From positions 1,364,001 to 1,428,000 of the forward strand of contig NZ_CP025781.1 of NCBI RefSeq assembly GCF_004194535.1: DNA of 64,000 nt. The letters run 5' to 3'. Made by a program: the position numbers and the translations under genes. Shown piece after piece: positions 10,279-19,871 of this stretch; the stretch's first letter is position 1, and each line of letters begins with the position of its first letter. The DNA is from Iodobacter fluviatilis. GTDB lineage: Bacteria; Pseudomonadota; Gammaproteobacteria; Burkholderiales; Chitinibacteraceae. The notes below the pieces were generated by a model that had not been told where the DNA came from, ran no database searches, and saw nothing but the letters and a program-made list of their open reading frames with translations.

Positions 10279-11592
10279 CTACTCTTGCACGCCCAAGGCA
10301 CGAAGCAAGCCACGGGCTTTATGCCGAGTTTCTTGTAACTCACGTTCAGGATCTGAATCAATCACAATCCCTGCACCGGCTCTAAAGTAAAGATGATCTT
10401 GTTTTTGCAAGAAGGTACGAATCAGAATATTGAGATCCATAGACCCATCTAGATTGATATAACCCAAACTGCCGGTGTAAGCATAACGCGGCCTATCTTC
10501 TAGCTCTCTGATAATTTGCATGCAGCGAACCTTAGGGCAACCTGTAATAGTCCCCCCCGGGAACAACGCCCTTAAGATATCTGCCGGCGTTTGGCCTGAC
10601 GTTAAAGTGCCACGAACATTGGATTCAATATGATGCACAAAGGCGTAGGTGGCCACGGCCATCAACTCATCCACTTTTACCGTGCCTGGCTGGCAAATGC
10701 GGCCTAAATCATTGCGTTCTAGATCGACCAACATAATGTGCTCAGCACGCTCTTTTGGTGTGGCAAGTAGGCGATTTTTTAACTCTGCATCTTCAATAGG
10801 ATCGGTAGATCGAGGATGCGTCCCTGCAATCGGGCGAGTTTCGACCTGATCGCCGCTGACTTTAACCAAGCGCTCAGGAGATGAGCTCACCACTGCGCCA
10901 TGCACGCCTAAATCTAGTAGGGTAGAAAAGGGAGCAGGGTTGCGTACCCGCAGGCTGGCAAACAGCTCGGCCGGGCTTAATGGCTCGGCCAATTGCACAT
11001 CCCAGCCGCGCGATAAATTCACCTGAAAAACGTCGCCTTCTCTTATATATATAAGCGCCCGTTCTGCACCTTGTAAAAAGGCCGCTGGCTCATCCTCGCT
11101 AATGGATGCAACTTGTGGCAAAGCAGGGGTAAATTTGCGGCAGGCGGCTAGCTTTTCAGCCAGCATCTCCAGCTCTTCTAAAGTCTCAGCGACTAACCAA
11201 GCTAGGCCGGATGGGCGCTGTAATACAATTGCTGCCGGAATACGTAATAACGCCGCAAGCGGGAAATCCGCCTCCAATCTATGCGCCACGTGTGGCTCAA
11301 AAGTAGACAGCAGCTCGTAGCCTGCGTAGGCAAACCAGCCGCCGGCAAAGGGCGCATCAGCGGGTAAATCTTCAGGGCGAGCTAAATCTGGATTAAGCGA
11401 TAATTCACGCAAATCACGGACAAACGCATCCCCTTCTCCCGCAGCATAAATACGCACCTCCCGAGGCAGGGCAAATAAGATGTCCCAACCCGCGTGGCCA
11501 CCGCCTGTTTCAGCCAAAGCAGGAAAACGTGCAGGATCACTGGCATGCAGCGCCAATAGGTCTGGAGTAGTGTGGAGAGATAAGCAGTACAT
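10279..11592 (-). CDS. pabB: Aminodeoxychorismate synthase component I (PabB-like, chorismate-binding)
   Basis: Chorismate-binding enzyme of the TrpE/PabB/MenF family, expected to aminate chorismate with ammonia from a PabA glutaminase. The C-terminal catalytic domain is clear: GDVFQVNLSRGW, SSSPERLVKV, MLVDLERNDLGR, FPGGTITGCPKV and RAGAGIVIDSDPE. The ATG at 11592 (437 aa) is chosen; the frame extends to a GTG at 11634. The PIAGT motif (residues 254-258) has Ala where the well-studied E. coli PabB has a catalytic Lys (PIKGT), as in anthranilate synthase. The adjacent pabC favours a pabB role. Confidence 0.85.
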   Translation of the reverse strand: MYCLSLHTTPDLLALHASDPARFPALAETGGGHAGWDILFALPREVRIYAAGEGDAFVRDLRELSLNPDLARPEDLPADAPFAGGWFAYAGYELLSTFEPHVAHRLEADFPLAALLRIPAAIVLQRPSGLAWLVAETLEELEMLAEKLAACRKFTPALPQVASISEDEPAAFLQGAERALIYIREGDVFQVNLSRGWDVQLAEPLSPAELFASLRVRNPAPFSTLLDLGVHGAVVSSSPERLVKVSGDQVETRPIAGTHPRSTDPIEDAELKNRLLATPKERAEHIMLVDLERNDLGRICQPGTVKVDELMAVATYAFVHHIESNVRGTLTSGQTPADILRALFPGGTITGCPKVRCMQIIRELEDRPRYAYTGSLGYINLDGSMDLNILIRTFLQKQDHLYFRAGAGIVIDSDPERELQETRHKARGLLRALGVQE

Positions 11593-11746
11593 AGGTCGTT
11601 TTCTAACAAAGAGAGTTGCCTTATACCTTAACACTCACACAAGGGGTAGTGCCGGATTAAATACCCAGCAAGAATGACAAAGACGGCAATTTTTAGCGCT
11701 AAAATATAACAACACCGTGGGGCTGTTAACCGCTGATTCATGGCTA

Positions 11747-11908
11747 GCAGCCTGTCGGACTTAAGACTGATCTACCACGGGAAAGCCGGATTTGGCCATA
11801 TTTCACGCATTTTCTCGTTGAATAGCCAGCTATTCGCCTCAAAAACCCGCGAAATCTGTCTCAAACCGGTCTTTCCCTCGCTACGATCGCTTAAGTCCGA
11901 CAGGCTGC
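11747..11908. repeat. Miniature inverted-repeat element, copy 2
   Basis: 162 bp with termini GCAGCCTGTCGGACTTAAG and its exact reverse complement, flanked by TA on both sides. The interior folds around GAATAGC-ca-GCTATTC and is nearly identical to copy 3 at 40.9 kb. It fills most of the gap between pabB and the lipocalin gene. Confidence 0.9.
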
Positions 11909-11952
11909 TAGAAATAAAATATCAATAGCCTATAAAAAAAGGGGAAACAATT

Positions 11953-12468
11953 ATGCGCATATTTGCCGCATTACTCACCTTCGCTCTTAGCAGCAGCCTT
12001 TATGCTGAAACCACTGCTAATGCTGTCCCATCGCTGGATATAGAACGTTATCTAGGCCGTTGGTACGAAATCGCCAGCTTTCCTATGTATTTTCAACGGA
12101 TGTGCGTGGCGGACACTACGGCGGAATACAGCAAGCAAAGCGAAGATAAAATCACCGTGGTTAATCGCTGCCGCAAGCAAGACGGTAGCTTTGCTGAAGC
12201 TAACGGTAACGCTAGTGTTGTGCCACATAGTGGCAACGCAAAATTAAAAGTCAGCTTCTTCTGGCCATTCTCTGCCGACTACTGGGTGTTTGGCTTGGGC
12301 GATGAGTACCAATGGGCCCTAGTGGGGAACCCCAACCATAAATATCTGTGGCTATTATCCCGCAGCCAGACCATCAACAACCAAGATCTAAATGATGCGC
12401 TAGACATTGCCAAAGAGCAGGGATTTGATATCAGTAAGCTCAATTACACTTTGCAGCGAGATGATTAA
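11953..12468 (+). CDS. Lipocalin family protein (Blc-like)
   Basis: A 171-aa exported lipocalin, likely binding hydrophobic ligands such as lysophospholipids or fatty acids in the envelope. A signal peptide (MRIFAALLTFALSSSLYA) precedes the lipocalin hallmark YLGRWYEIASFP and the later strands (DYWVFGLGDEYQWALVG, YLWLLSR). Unlike E. coli Blc there is no lipobox Cys, so it is predicted periplasmic rather than lipid-anchored. GGGGAAA ribosome site; it ends at a shared terminator with fabF. Confidence 0.9.
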   Translation: MRIFAALLTFALSSSLYAETTANAVPSLDIERYLGRWYEIASFPMYFQRMCVADTTAEYSKQSEDKITVVNRCRKQDGSFAEANGNASVVPHSGNAKLKVSFFWPFSADYWVFGLGDEYQWALVGNPNHKYLWLLSRSQTINNQDLNDALDIAKEQGFDISKLNYTLQRDD

Positions 12469-12486
12469 CGCGCTACAAGCTGCAAT

Positions 12487-12514
12487 AAAAAAGGCTACCG
12501 AAGTAGCCTTTTTT
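12487..12514. terminator. Bidirectional terminator between the lipocalin gene and fabF
   Basis: A 12-bp perfect stem AAAAAAGGCTAC / GTAGCCTTTTTT with loop CGAA. It serves both the plus-strand lipocalin gene and the minus-strand fab operon. Confidence 0.9.
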
Positions 12515-12532
12515 TATGCTTGATATTCTTAA

Positions 12533-13774
12533 TTAAATTTTACGGAATACCAGCGTGCCATTCGTGCCGCCAAAACCGAAGGAGTTAGAGATCGCAACGC
12601 CAATCTTCATGTCTCTTGCGGTATTCGCTACATAATCCAGATCACAACCGCCAGCAATATCTTGCTCGAAGATATTAATGGTTGGCGGGGAAACTTGGTT
12701 GTGCAGAGCAAGAATAGAGTAAATCGCTTCCACCCCACCCGCGCCACCCAATAAATGGCCAGTCATGGATTTAGTCGAGTTCACCGCCAACTTCTTAGCA
12801 TGATCACCAAAGGCAATTTTAAGCGCATTGGTTTCATTAGCGTCACCTAGTGGGGTAGACGTGCCATGTGCATTAACGTAATCCACTTCATCCGGATTAA
12901 CGCCTGCATCTTTCAAGGCATTGGCCACGCCGCGCGCTGGGCCTTCTGCCGTTGGCGAAGTAATATGGTGAGCATCTGAGCTCATACCAAAACCAATCAA
13001 CTCCGCATAAATGGTTGCGCCACGTTTTTTAGCATGTTCGTACTCTTCCAGTACCAACACACCCGCGCCCTCACCCATTACAAAGCCATCACGGCCGGTA
13101 TCCCAAGGGCGGGATGCTGTAGCTGGATCGTCATTACGAGTAGATAGCGCTTTCATTGCGGCAAAGCCGCCCATGCCAAGGCGGGAAATCGCGCCTTCTG
13201 CACCGCCAGCGACCATCACATCGGCATCGCCGTACTGGATGATACGAGCCGCATCGCCAATGCTATGTGCACCTGTAGTGCACGCAGATACGATGCCGTA
13301 ACTTGGGCCTTGATAGCCTTTCAAAATAGTTACATGGCCTGCAACCAGATTAATTAAACAACCTGGAATAAAAAACGGGCCAATTTTGCGCGGGCCGCCT
13401 TCAAGCAAGGCAGCGCTGGTCTGCTCAATAGACCAAAGGCCACCGATACCAGAACCAATATTCACACCAACGCGGGTTTTATCCAAATCAGCAACATCAT
13501 CAAGGCCTGCATCTTTAATCGCTTGCAAGGCAGCGGCGATACCATAATGGATAAATACATCCATACGACGTGCGTCTTTTGCCGAGATGTATTCGGTAAT
13601 ATCGAAACCTTTAACTTCGCCAGCAATAGTGCAAGCTAAGTCACTAGCATCGAAACGAGAAATTTGAGCGATGCCAGACTGACCAGCGAGCAAATTTGCC
13701 CAGCCAGTGGCGACATCATTGCCTACCGGTGAGACGTGTCCCAGGCCGGTGACAACTACTCTGCGTTTAGACAC
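12533..13774 (-). CDS. fabF: 3-oxoacyl-ACP synthase II (FabF)
   Basis: Condensing enzyme that elongates acyl-ACP with malonyl-ACP in type II fatty-acid synthesis. The 413-aa product has the Cys165 nucleophile ([13 protein letters not shown]) and the two His motifs [11 protein letters not shown] and GHLLGGAGG. The GTG at 13774 is chosen because it is preceded by GGAG at good spacing and gives the usual start (M)SKRRVVVTG; the longer frame has no support. It is the last gene of the fab cluster, 108 bp after acpP. Confidence 0.96.
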   Translation of the reverse strand: MSKRRVVVTGLGHVSPVGNDVATGWANLLAGQSGIAQISRFDASDLACTIAGEVKGFDITEYISAKDARRMDVFIHYGIAAALQAIKDAGLDDVADLDKTRVGVNIGSGIGGLWSIEQTSAALLEGGPRKIGPFFIPGCLINLVAGHVTILKGYQGPSYGIVSACTTGAHSIGDAARIIQYGDADVMVAGGAEGAISRLGMGGFAAMKALSTRNDDPATASRPWDTGRDGFVMGEGAGVLVLEEYEHAKKRGATIYAELIGFGMSSDAHHITSPTAEGPARGVANALKDAGVNPDEVDYVNAHGTSTPLGDANETNALKIAFGDHAKKLAVNSTKSMTGHLLGGAGGVEAIYSILALHNQVSPPTINIFEQDIAGGCDLDYVANTARDMKIGVAISNSFGFGGTNGTLVFRKI

Positions 13775-13882
13775 GGGGCAGTCTCCGTAAGATGGTTCAA
13801 GCAGGCTTGCCGAAACCAGATGGAACAAGACCCCCACAATAAACGCTTACGCGCCCATCGTAGGGGCCTCGAGAAAAACGAA

Positions 13883-14122
13883 TTACTTGCTCAGGTTGGC
13901 ATTGACGAAGTCAATGGCTTGCTGAACGGTAGTAATTTTTTCGGCTTCTTCGTCAGGAATTTCGCACTCAAATTCTTCTTCCAGTGCCATGACGAGTTCA
14001 ACGGTATCGAGAGAATCGGCACCGAGGTCGTTTACAAACGATGAGTCAATCTTAACGTCTGTTTCCGGCACGCCAAGTTGCTCGGCAACGATCTTCTTAA
14101 CACGCTGTTCGATGTTTTCCAT
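13883..14122 (-). CDS. acpP: Acyl carrier protein
   Basis: A 79-aa acidic carrier of growing acyl chains. Ser37 in [10 protein letters not shown] is the 4'-phosphopantetheine site. The ATG at 14122 gives the standard N-terminus [11 protein letters not shown]; the frame extends five codons to a TTG that is unlikely to be used. It lies between fabG and fabF, the classic bacterial order. Confidence 0.97.
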   Translation of the reverse strand: MENIEQRVKKIVAEQLGVPETDVKIDSSFVNDLGADSLDTVELVMALEEEFECEIPDEEAEKITTVQQAIDFVNANLSK

Positions 14123-14284
14123 GAATTTATGTCCCAAGCCTTGTCTTAATTACTAAAAAAAACGTCGGCATTCTACCAAAAAAACAGTCACAGCATACGT
14201 TTGTCGAGTAACTTCGGTGAAATGCACAACCAAAAAACCACGCTGAGCTGCAAAACAACTTCTGCGTACAGCATGGATACCACG

Positions 14285-15028
14285 CTAATTCATATACATT
14301 CCGCCGTTTACATGCAGGGTATTGCCTGTAATGTAAGCAGCTTTATCTGACGCCAAAAAACTCACCGCATCTGCAATATCTTGCGGATTACCCAAGCATC
14401 CTAAGGCAATTTGTTCGACCAGTTTAGCCTTTTGTTCATCAGGCAGCGACTTTGTCATGTCCGTATCAATAAAACCAGGCGCTACAGCATTCACTGTAAC
14501 CCCGCGTGAACCGATCTCACGCGCAAGTGATTTAGTAAAACCAAATAGGGCGGCTTTTGCTGCAGAGTAGTTCACCTGACCAGGATTACCTGTGGCCCCT
14601 ACCACTGAAGCGATATTAATAATGCGGCCCCAGCGCGCTTTCATCATGCCACGCATCACTGCTTTGGATAGCTTATACACCGGACGCAGATTAGTTGCCA
14701 TAACGGCATCCCATTCTTCATCTTTCATTCGCATCAGGAGGTTATCACGGGTAATACCGGCATTATTAACAAGAATAGTCACTGGGCCAAATTGTTGGGT
14801 AATTGAGTCAACAATCGCCTCACACGCGCCCTCTTCAGTCACTTGTAAACGTAAGCCACAGCCAATGTTACCCGCTTCTTTCAAATAAGCTGTAATCGCC
14901 TCTGCGCCCGTATCTGTTGTTGCAGTGCCAATCACTACCGCACCCGCACGCGCCAAATCCAGCGCAATCGCTTGACCAATCCCGCGTGATGCGCCCGTTA
15001 CGAGTGCAACTTTACCTTCAAAACTCAT
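14285..15028 (-). CDS. fabG: 3-oxoacyl-ACP reductase FabG
   Basis: NADPH-dependent short-chain dehydrogenase that reduces 3-oxoacyl-ACP. The 247-aa product has the Rossmann motif TGASRGIG (11-18), NNAG, the Ser-Tyr-Lys catalytic set (NIASVVG, VNYSAAKAA) and the C-terminal ITGNTLHVNGGMYM. The ATG at 15028 has a CAGGAG ribosome site; the longer frame begins with TTG and is rejected. Confidence 0.97.
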   Translation of the reverse strand: MSFEGKVALVTGASRGIGQAIALDLARAGAVVIGTATTDTGAEAITAYLKEAGNIGCGLRLQVTEEGACEAIVDSITQQFGPVTILVNNAGITRDNLLMRMKDEEWDAVMATNLRPVYKLSKAVMRGMMKARWGRIINIASVVGATGNPGQVNYSAAKAALFGFTKSLAREIGSRGVTVNAVAPGFIDTDMTKSLPDEQKAKLVEQIALGCLGNPQDIADAVSFLASDKAAYITGNTLHVNGGMYMN

Positions 15029-15089
15029 GCAAAACTCCTGTTTATTCAAGCGAACTGCTCAAGCAGCGTTAAATCTGCGTAGCAATCGC

Positions 15090-16016
15090 TTACAGCATTG
15101 CTTTTAATGTTTGTAGTGCAGCAGTATCAACTAATGCGGCTTGCTGAACATCGCTAGCGATGCGCTTGTTTAAGCCTGCTAATATTTTACCAGGGCCACA
15201 CTCCGCAATCACGGTCACCCCATCCTGCGCCATTTTGGCGATCGTTTCTACCCAACGGACGGGTTCGTAAAGCTGGCGAACCAAGGCATCTTTAATTTGC
15301 GCTGCATCGCTATATGCGGCCACATCTGCATTATGCAAGACAGGAATCGCAGGCGTACTGATAACAATTGTATCTAGCTTTTGTTTCAACTTATCACTAG
15401 CAGGACGCATTAGAGCGCAATGAGACGGTACAGACACTGGTAATAACATCGCTCGCTTAGCGCCACGCGCCTTACAAGCATCACAAGCACGCTCTACAGC
15501 CGCCTTACTACCTGCAATCACTACCTGCCCCGGCGAGTTAAAATTAACAGCTGCAACCACATCACCTTGGGCTGCCTCTTGGCAGGCCGCGATGATTTCA
15601 TCATCCGCCAAACCCAAAATAGCCGCCATAGCACCTGTGCCAACCGGTACGGCTTCTTGCATCGCCTCGGCACGCAAACGCACCAGTTGCAAGGCATCAC
15701 CAAAAGATAATGCTTCTGCCGCCACCAAAGCGCTGTACTCACCCAAACTATGTCCAGCCAAAACAGTAGGCTGGGTGCCACCTTGCGCTTGCCAAGCACG
15801 CCACACCGCCACACCTGCAGTTAACATCAAAGGCTGAGTATTGATAGTGGCATTCAAGAGTTCAATAGAGCCCTCAGCGGCCATCTGCCACAAGTCTTGC
15901 CCTAAAATTGCCGAAGCTTCATCAAAAGTGGCTTTTACTACCGCCAAATCTGCCCAACCGTTCATCATACCTACTGACTGCGAGCCTTGGCCCGGAAATA
16001 CAAATGCTAATGCCAT
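15090..16016 (-). CDS. fabD: Malonyl-CoA:ACP transacylase FabD
   Basis: Transfers malonyl groups from CoA to ACP. The 308-aa protein has FPGQGSQ at the N-terminus, the nucleophile Ser90 in GHSLGEYSAL, the active-site His in SVPSHCALM, and the late GPGKIL motif. ATG with CAGGAG ribosome site. It lies between fabH and fabG. Confidence 0.97.
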   Translation of the reverse strand: MALAFVFPGQGSQSVGMMNGWADLAVVKATFDEASAILGQDLWQMAAEGSIELLNATINTQPLMLTAGVAVWRAWQAQGGTQPTVLAGHSLGEYSALVAAEALSFGDALQLVRLRAEAMQEAVPVGTGAMAAILGLADDEIIAACQEAAQGDVVAAVNFNSPGQVVIAGSKAAVERACDACKARGAKRAMLLPVSVPSHCALMRPASDKLKQKLDTIVISTPAIPVLHNADVAAYSDAAQIKDALVRQLYEPVRWVETIAKMAQDGVTVIAECGPGKILAGLNKRIASDVQQAALVDTAALQTLKAML

Positions 16017-16136
16017 TTTTTACTCCTGCATACCGTGCTAAGGGTGCTTTTACCCCATCCTTACGGCGCTGTAAAATTCAAACAGTTATTTTAATGTCAG
16101 ATAGTCAAACGGCGCATTGCTGCGCCGTTATGCTGA

Positions 16137-17093
16137 TTAAAACTGGGCGATAACCGCACCCCAGGCAAAACCACCACCAATTCCTTCCATGAGCACTTTC
16201 TGCCCTGCTTTAATCCGTCCATCACGCACAGCCACATCCAAAGCTAAAGGAATAGAGGCGGCAGAGGTATTACCATGCTCAGCCACCGTAACCACTACTT
16301 TATCCATGCTTAAGCCAAGATGCTTTGCGGTGGATTCAATAATACGAATATTAGCCTGATGCGGCACAAGCCAATCAATCTCAGATTGCGCCAAACCCGC
16401 CGCTTCTAGCGTTTGACCTGCCACATCAGCCAGCGCTCTTACCGCAAATTTAAAGACCGCATTGCCTTCCATGTAGAGCCACGGGCTACCCGTCAAGCTG
16501 CCGTATTTTACTTTTGCGTCGGCTTTTAAAATATGGCGATAACGGCCATCTGCGCGCAATTCTGTGGCCAAAATCCCCGTTTCCTCGGAAGGCTTCAGTA
16601 CCACGGCTCCCGCACCATCGCCAAACAAAATACATGTACCACGATCATCCCAATTCACGAGGTGTGACAGCGTTTCAGCCCCCACCACCACCGCACACTT
16701 AGATGCACCCGTTTTTACAAATTTTTCTGCCGTGCTCAGTGCATAAATAAAGCCCGCACACACCGCCTGCACATCAAATGCCGGAAAGCCATGCACGCCC
16801 AATTTATCTTGCAAGATGCATGCCGTTGAAGGGAAAATCTGATCGCCAGTTGTGGTAGCCACAATCAGTAAATCAATGTCTTCTTTAGCTACGCCTGCCG
16901 CAGCAATCGCAGCCTCAACGGCTTTTAAGGCCAAATCAGACGTCATTTCACCTTCAGCGGCAATATGGCGTTCGCGAATACCCGTGCGCGAAACAATCCA
17001 CTCATCGTTTGTTTCAACGCGCTCGGCTAGCTCTTGATTAGTAAGAATACGAGCCGGTAAATATGAACCTGTGCCAACAATGCGAGCGTACAT
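16137..17093 (-). CDS. fabH: 3-oxoacyl-ACP synthase III (FabH)
   Basis: Initiates fatty-acid synthesis by condensing acetyl-CoA with malonyl-ACP. The 318-aa product carries the Cys112 ([11 protein letters not shown]), His (VPHQANIRI) and Asn ([11 protein letters not shown]) catalytic residues. ATG with AAGGGG ribosome site. It is separated from plsX by 182 bp that contain degenerate copies of the plsX tail. Confidence 0.97.
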   Translation of the reverse strand: MYARIVGTGSYLPARILTNQELAERVETNDEWIVSRTGIRERHIAAEGEMTSDLALKAVEAAIAAAGVAKEDIDLLIVATTTGDQIFPSTACILQDKLGVHGFPAFDVQAVCAGFIYALSTAEKFVKTGASKCAVVVGAETLSHLVNWDDRGTCILFGDGAGAVVLKPSEETGILATELRADGRYRHILKADAKVKYGSLTGSPWLYMEGNAVFKFAVRALADVAGQTLEAAGLAQSEIDWLVPHQANIRIIESTAKHLGLSMDKVVVTVAEHGNTSAASIPLALDVAVRDGRIKAGQKVLMEGIGGGFAWGAVIAQF

Positions 17094-17100
17094 GCATAAC

Positions 17101-17265
17101 CCCTTATTCGATGGCAGTCTTTTTAGCTGCCAATTCTGCGACTGATCTTCAAGCTATTCAGCGGTGCACCAAGCCACACAGGTGCATGGCTCTGGCTTAT
17201 CTGCAAACTTTACAAGCTGATAACTTATTCGCCAATGCGGCTGAATCACGCAGAGCGTAGTTCAA
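17101..17265 (-). repeat. Degenerate tandem copies of the plsX 3' end
   Basis: Read on the minus strand, two blocks after the plsX stop resemble its last 70-80 bp. The first (about 17195-17260) aligns to CGCTC...ATTCAGC...CAGCTTG..AGTTTGC. The second (about 17104-17160) contains a frame [13 protein letters not shown]-stop, comparable to the true plsX tail [13 protein letters not shown]-stop. Both have stops and indels. They look like decayed tandem duplications. The alignment was made by eye. Confidence 0.5.
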
Positions 17266-17275
17266 TCACAAGCCA

Positions 17276-18313
17276 TTACTCTGTGGCGGCTTCTTTTACC
17301 GCAAACTCTGCAAGCTGATCTTGAACTTGCTCGGTAATACGCTGAATTACGCCCGAGCGAGCCTCATCCATCGCTTGCCTCAGTGCCCAATAAAACGCCA
17401 CTTTGTCTGCGCTACCGTGGCTCTTCACCACGATGCCTTTTAAGCCTAGTAAGGAGGCTCCGTTATAACGGCGCGGATCCACTCTAGCCTTAAAACGAGC
17501 CAGTACCGGCCACGCCAAAAGCGCAATAATGCGCGTCCACCAGCTGCGGGTAAATTCTTGTTTTAAGAATTCGGCCAACATCTTCGCCAAACCTTCCGAA
17601 GCTTTTAGCGCCACATTGCCGGTAAAGCCATCACAAGTCACTACATCCACCGAGCCACGATAGATATCATTACCTTCTACATTGCCTTGGAAATTAAGCT
17701 GAGAGGCTTTCAGCAACTCAGAGGCTTCTTTAACCGTTTCATTGCCTTTTTGATCTTCTGAACCAATATTAAGCAAGCCAACCGTTGGGTTTTCAATATG
17801 ACGAGTTGCCGCCACCAAACACGAGCCCATAATCGCAAACTGCAAAATATTATGTGGCGTACATACTGCATTCGCACCCAGATCTAGCACGCAAGTTTCA
17901 TTACGGCTAGATGGCATCATCTTAGCAATAGCAGGGCGATCAATACCTGGAATGGTTTTAAGCACAAAGCGTGCAGTCGCCATCAGCGCGCCAGTATTGC
18001 CTGCTGAAACGCAAGCATTGGCCTCGCCTGATTTCACCAAATTAATGGCGACACGCATCGAAGAATCTTTTTTATTCTTCATTGCAGACTGAGGCGACTC
18101 ATCCATCGTAACCACTTCACTGGCAGCGTGAATACGCAAGCGGGGCCCTACCGTGGCATGGCTAGCTTTTAATTCAACAGCAAGAACGTCGGGCAGGCCA
18201 ACCAGCACAACATTTACATGGGGAAATTCTTTTAGGAAGCGAAGCACTGCAGGCACAGTAACGTGCGTGCCATGATCGCCGCCCATTGCATCAACGGCAA
18301 CTGTGATATCCAT
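17276..18313 (-). CDS. plsX: Phosphate acyltransferase PlsX
   Basis: Converts acyl-ACP to acyl-phosphate for phospholipid synthesis, linking fatty-acid and membrane-lipid pathways. The 345-aa protein begins with the conserved [13 protein letters not shown] and contains [30 protein letters not shown] and [18 protein letters not shown]. It follows rpmF in the conserved yceD-rpmF-plsX-fabH order. The ribosome site is weak. Confidence 0.97.
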   Translation of the reverse strand: MDITVAVDAMGGDHGTHVTVPAVLRFLKEFPHVNVVLVGLPDVLAVELKASHATVGPRLRIHAASEVVTMDESPQSAMKNKKDSSMRVAINLVKSGEANACVSAGNTGALMATARFVLKTIPGIDRPAIAKMMPSSRNETCVLDLGANAVCTPHNILQFAIMGSCLVAATRHIENPTVGLLNIGSEDQKGNETVKEASELLKASQLNFQGNVEGNDIYRGSVDVVTCDGFTGNVALKASEGLAKMLAEFLKQEFTRSWWTRIIALLAWPVLARFKARVDPRRYNGASLLGLKGIVVKSHGSADKVAFYWALRQAMDEARSGVIQRITEQVQDQLAEFAVKEAATE

Positions 18314-18434
18314 CGGGGGCTACAAGTCCTGTAAGGAGCAGGAGAGCAATATCCAAGCTAAATACCCAAGCTTAAAAGCACGCTTCAATCACAACTCCAA
18401 AAAAGGCACAGACTGGGGAATCCAGAACGGCGAA

Positions 18435-18461
18435 CGGCGCAAGGGTTGCCCGCTTGCGCCG
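18435..18461. other. Hairpin between rpmF and plsX
   Basis: A 9-bp perfect stem CGGCGCAAG / CTTGCGCCG around a 9-nt loop in the 178-bp rpmF-plsX gap. There is no T-run on the minus strand, so it is more likely an attenuator or mRNA-stability element that separates ribosomal-protein from lipid-gene expression than a simple terminator. Confidence 0.45.
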
Positions 18462-18491
18462 CATATTATAACCAAAAGGTTATAAAGAGAA

Positions 18492-18671
18492 TTACTCGCC
18501 CTTAGCTTTGATAACGCGACGACCGCGGTAAAAGCCATTTGGGGAGATGTGGTGGCGCAAATGTGCTTCACCAGTCGTCGCTTCAACTGCCAGCGCCGGA
18601 GCGGTCAGGAAGTCGTGTGCACGACGCATGCCACGCTTAGACGGGGACTTTTTATTCTGTTGAACAGCCAT
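18492..18671 (-). CDS. rpmF: 50S ribosomal protein L32
   Basis: A 59-aa basic ribosomal protein starting [20 protein letters not shown] and ending RRVIKAKGE, full length for L32. ATG with a strong AAGGAG ribosome site 7 bp upstream. It lies between yceD and plsX as in most proteobacteria. Confidence 0.97.
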   Translation of the reverse strand: MAVQQNKKSPSKRGMRRAHDFLTAPALAVEATTGEAHLRHHISPNGFYRGRRVIKAKGE

Positions 18672-18707
18672 GATTGTAGCTCCTTGAAAACCAGTTTAAT
18701 TGACAGT

Positions 18708-19196
18708 TTATTCCGCTTCCCTGGTTTTCAACTGAGCCAGGACAGCAAACGGATTCGGTTTTGAATCTTTTAAAACAATACGATCTGCACCACAATCTTC
18801 GTGTCTAGACGCGAAAGGCAAGGCAAGCAGAATTTCATCTTCTATCAACGCAATAACGTCGAGCTCGGGATCGATAACGATACCTTCGAGATCTTCATCT
18901 GCGTTTTCCGCATCATCAAGATGGGCCTCGTCCGGAAACTGTACGAGAGTGCTACCCACATTAACAAAAAAGGGCATGGGTTTTAAGCAGCGTTGGCAAA
19001 CGAGTTGAACCTCGCCTTCCACGTCAACAAACAACCACGGCCGCTCTAACTTATCAATGCCGCTAGACAACTTCCAGACCATGCTGCCCTCAGTACTAGC
19101 AAGCAGATCATGTAAGCGGCCTAACTCAGACAGCGGCGTCAATCCTTCAATCTTTTCGCCTTCAAGCGCGAATTGACCGCTGTGAATAACAATCAT
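18708..19196 (-). CDS. yceD: YceD/DUF177 family, 23S rRNA accumulation protein
   Basis: A DUF177 protein needed for normal 23S rRNA accumulation in E. coli and co-transcribed with rpmF. The 162-aa form from ATG 19196 (MIVIHSGQF) fits the family. It has the Cys pair in LVCQRCLKPMPF, the acidic stretch DDAENADEDLEG, the conserved DVIALIEDEILLALPF and the late Cys in HEDCG. An upstream ATG at 19229 would add 11 hydrophobic residues; neither start has a convincing ribosome site. Confidence 0.88.
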   Translation of the reverse strand: MIVIHSGQFALEGEKIEGLTPLSELGRLHDLLASTEGSMVWKLSSGIDKLERPWLFVDVEGEVQLVCQRCLKPMPFFVNVGSTLVQFPDEAHLDDAENADEDLEGIVIDPELDVIALIEDEILLALPFASRHEDCGADRIVLKDSKPNPFAVLAQLKTREAE

Positions 19197-19286
19197 AAGG
19201 AACCAGAACGAATACAAGAAACCGCGCATGATACAATCTAGAGCACTACCCTGTCAAAGTCATTTACGTAAGAGTCTAACAAATCC

Positions 19287-19871
19287 ATGTACTTACCTCG
19301 ATTAATCCTCGCCTCAACCTCGCCTTACCGCAAAGAACTACTTGAGCGCCTTGGCATTTCTTTTGAAACGGCTGCGCCAGATTTGGATGAAAGCCGCAAA
19401 GAAGGTGAAACCGCAGGGGAAACCAGCATGCGCCTCGCGATTGCCAAAGCAAAAGTACTGGCGGATCTTTATCCAAACAGCCTAATTATCGGCTCAGATC
19501 AAGTCGCGCTTTTAGGGGATGAGCAGCTAGGCAAGCCTGGCACGCACGATCGTGCCGTTCATCAGTTGCAACAAATGCGTGGCCATACACTGGCGTTTCA
19601 CACCGCACTTTGTTTGTACAACACCACCACTGGCCGTGAACAGCATGCTGTTGATATTACCCGTGTCACCATGCGTGATTACTCCGATGCCGAAATCGAG
19701 ACTTATTTACAGCGTGAAAAGCCATATAACTGCGCAGGTAGCGCTAAAACGGAAGGCCTTGGCATCGTCATGATTGCCGCAATTGTAGGCACCGACCCTG
19801 CAGCGATCATCGGCCTGCCGCTGATTGAACTGATTACTATGTTAAAAAATGAAGGATTTCCACTGCTATGA
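19287..19871 (+). CDS. Maf-like nucleotide pyrophosphatase (YceF type)
   Basis: A 194-aa Maf/Ham1-superfamily enzyme that hydrolyses non-canonical nucleotides; the YceF subgroup prefers 7-methyl-GTP. Visible motifs are the N-terminal LILASTSPYRKELLERLG, the central IGSDQVALLGD and the late CAGSAKTEGLG. It is divergent from yceD and overlaps the next gene by 4 bp (ATGA), so the two are translationally coupled. Confidence 0.92.
   Translation: MYLPRLILASTSPYRKELLERLGISFETAAPDLDESRKEGETAGETSMRLAIAKAKVLADLYPNSLIIGSDQVALLGDEQLGKPGTHDRAVHQLQQMRGHTLAFHTALCLYNTTTGREQHAVDITRVTMRDYSDAEIETYLQREKPYNCAGSAKTEGLGIVMIAAIVGTDPAAIIGLPLIELITMLKNEGFPLL

Noticed and set aside
11740-11928. 62-codon frame before the lipocalin gene
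   Set aside because: It lies entirely on repeat copy 2 and its product is the translated inverted repeat.
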